Shown piece by piece: positions 14,110-15,536 of a stretch of DNA of 15,536 nt. Source of the stretch: Epulopiscium sp. Nele67-Bin004 (GTDB lineage: Bacteria > Bacillota_A > Clostridia > Lachnospirales > Cellulosilyticaceae). Under the pieces are notes generated by a model. It was not told the origin of the DNA, searched no databases, and worked only from the letters and a program-made list of their open reading frames with translations. Each line of letters opens with the position of its first letter. Within the stretch, counting starts at the first letter, position 1. Made by a program: the position numbers and the translations under genes. The stretch lies in NCBI GenBank assembly GCA_002007315.1, contig LNZQ01000029.1, forward strand, positions 1-15,536, written 5' to 3'.

Positions 14110-15025
14110 GGGGCCCTATTCACCAAACACCTTAAAAAGCTTAAAGTAGCTACTAAATTGCTGAGTTTGGAGTGAAAAAAATTGCATGTCAATCCTAATT
14201 TTAGGACTCCTAGAATTTTTTACAAATGGTTTTAGCAATAAAACCAGCTCCTAAATCTTTGAAAAGTAGTCAAGATGACTCCGAAGTCACAAAGGAAATC
14301 ACAAACAATGCTAAACTGGCTGCTGTTGACAGTTTTCCTCCTAATGTCATCAACATTTTAGAAACCTTAAATGATACTGAGCTTTTAGGAGGGTATCGCC
14401 TTAATCCTGAAGGTACTGTGATCATAGTAGAGCTAGTGAAGGATGCAGTCACTTTAACAACTAACAGAAACAATCCAGTTACAGAGGGGAATGAGCCGAT
14501 TCAGCATTTGCACTGCAGGGTTAATGCTCCTCTCCTATCCCATTATGCTGGTGTCTGAGCGCCAAAGAACTCTTGTACACTACTGAGGCAGTAGGTGATA
14601 GAGCTGGGTGCTAAGCCTTCTCCTAATAAATGCAAAAAATAATTCCATTCAGAGATTACATGTTAATATAATTTGTGATTATATGTATTGCATAATGGTG
14701 GATGTACCAGTCATGGCAATTGTAGTCTGATAATTAAGATATTTCTTATATGGATAGGCTACCCCACTAATTGTTAACAAGTTGCCAAGAGGCTGCACGT
14801 ATTCCTAATTTTTTTTGGACATGGCACCTACCTCCTGTGGTACTTCTGTCATGAATTCACTGGCAGAAGACCCCTTAACAGCCAAGACAGCCAATGACAG
14901 GTTCATGAAACATGACATCATCCATAGCAACAGGCTCAACTCTGCCTTTTCTCCAAGCTTTAGAACTCTCCCAAGTCCTTAGTAAAAGTTTGCCTCTGCA
15001 GCTTTGTGAATAGGTTTTGGGAGGA
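14110..15025 (+). mobile_element. Degenerate PIF/Harbinger-like DNA transposon
   Basis: The left end GGGGCCCTATTCACCAAACA (14110-14129) resembles fish Harbinger termini. CCTATTCAC (14115-14123) recurs inverted as GTGAATAGG at 15006-15014, with partial match on both sides. The interior holds a decayed coding remnant similar to the N-terminal part of HARBI1-type transposase (14226-14558). Target duplications were not found, and the right boundary is approximate. Confidence 0.5.
14226..14558 (+). pseudogene. HARBI1-like transposase N-terminal remnant
   Basis: A chance-length frame contains ILETLNDTELLGGYRLNP, then VIIVELVKDAVT and TNRNNPVTEG. These follow the Harbinger transposase pattern of a 'sDxel..yRLxrxtilxLvxlv...t.RnnplT' N-terminal region. 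Immediately afterwards the expected ALRFLATGS-type motif is garbled and a stop follows. The DDE catalytic domain is absent. It is a dead fragment inside the vertebrate-like flank, not a bacterial gene. Confidence 0.5.
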
Positions 15026-15536
15026 AACTCTTAGCTAGGAACTTTTAGTGCCATTTAGAAGTCCTTCCATTGGTTAGATAAAACTTTTGAGTAAAAAATT
15101 AATAAACCCATGTACATTAAGGACCCACGTATTTCCCTCAGGAACCCAAAATAGAGCTGAAATAGTAACATTCATTCGTTCACCAAGCTCGTCTCTCAAT
15201 AAATACAAGTACGTTAGATTAATTTAACAAGCTCATAATGAGTCAGATGTCTATGATTATATATTTGTTTGTTTTGCCTCCTAATGACCAAAGAAATATT
15301 AATGGTACTTTCAAGGAGATCTGAATAAAATGTATATATATGGGGGAATGAAACTTAAAAAAAAAAAAAAGAAATCCACTAAAATTCAATTTCAGCCAAG
15401 CAACTTGTTTGAGACCCTGACTTAAAATTTGGCTTTAAACCTGAACTCTGGATAAGACCAGAGACCTCTGGCCAAGGATTGACTCACTGCCAATAAATTG
15501 GGATAAGGGCAGAAATCTCTAAGCTCACAAAATCAA
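15026..15536. other. Vertebrate-like non-coding DNA
   Basis: AT-rich sequence with an A-tract near 15357-15371 and short TA repeats near 15331-15340. No exon, gene or complete repeat is recognised. Confidence 0.6.

Noticed and set aside
1..15536. CRISPR array, tRNA or rRNA genes, prophage
   Set aside because: No regularly spaced repeats, cloverleaf, rRNA motifs or phage structural genes were seen.

Overview
The window looks like a chimera of two organisms. Positions 1 to about 1423 and about 13395 to 15536 look like vertebrate, probably teleost, nuclear DNA: short spliced exons with AG/GT borders, long AT-rich introns, and a decayed PIF/Harbinger-like DNA transposon. Positions of about 1424 to 13395 (roughly 12 kb) look like a low-GC anaerobic Firmicute, plausibly order Lachnospirales: dense ORFs, GGAGG ribosome binding sites, TTGACA/TATAAT promoters and intrinsic terminators. 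A gut symbiont co-assembled with its fish host is the simplest explanation. A relative of the surgeonfish symbiont Epulopiscium would fit, but that is a guess from context.

Left flank (1-1423): three consecutive exons of an SLC6 neurotransmitter transporter, closest by eye to the GABA transporter GAT-3 (SLC6A11). The third exon is cut in mid-exon by bacterial sequence. Right flank (13395-15536): no exon recognised, and the SLC6 exon does not resume next to the junction. It carries a Harbinger-like remnant (about 14110-15025).

Bacterial block, left to right: (a) a candidate type I toxin-like small membrane protein with a structured leader and a possible antisense RNA; (b) a minus-strand rhomboid-like pseudoprotease with a C-terminal zinc ribbon; (c) a plus-strand operon of a one-TM membrane protein, a divergent PurK-like ATP-grasp protein and a water-forming-type NADH oxidase, closed by a strong terminator; (d) a fused MsrA-MsrB methionine sulfoxide reductase; (e) a PEPCK-like P-loop protein of the DUF4914 type with its own promoter; (f) a damaged AgrA/LytTR response regulator whose middle is replaced by a short IS200/IS605 (TnpB-type) end-only element, followed by its AgrC-like GHKL histidine kinase; (g) a Doc-family toxin-antitoxin module lying between two 14-bp direct repeats, one of which is the 3' end of the kinase gene; (h) a minus-strand Uma2-family nuclease-like gene with a clear promoter; (i) an ABC transporter ATPase and the first ~63 codons of its permease, cut off at the right junction.

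Functionally, NADH oxidase and MsrAB suggest oxygen and oxidant defence in an anaerobe. The two-component system appears to be decaying. The most informative signals are the two inter-kingdom junctions, the element that replaced the receiver-domain core, and the toxin-antitoxin module that seems to have inserted while duplicating the end of a host gene.
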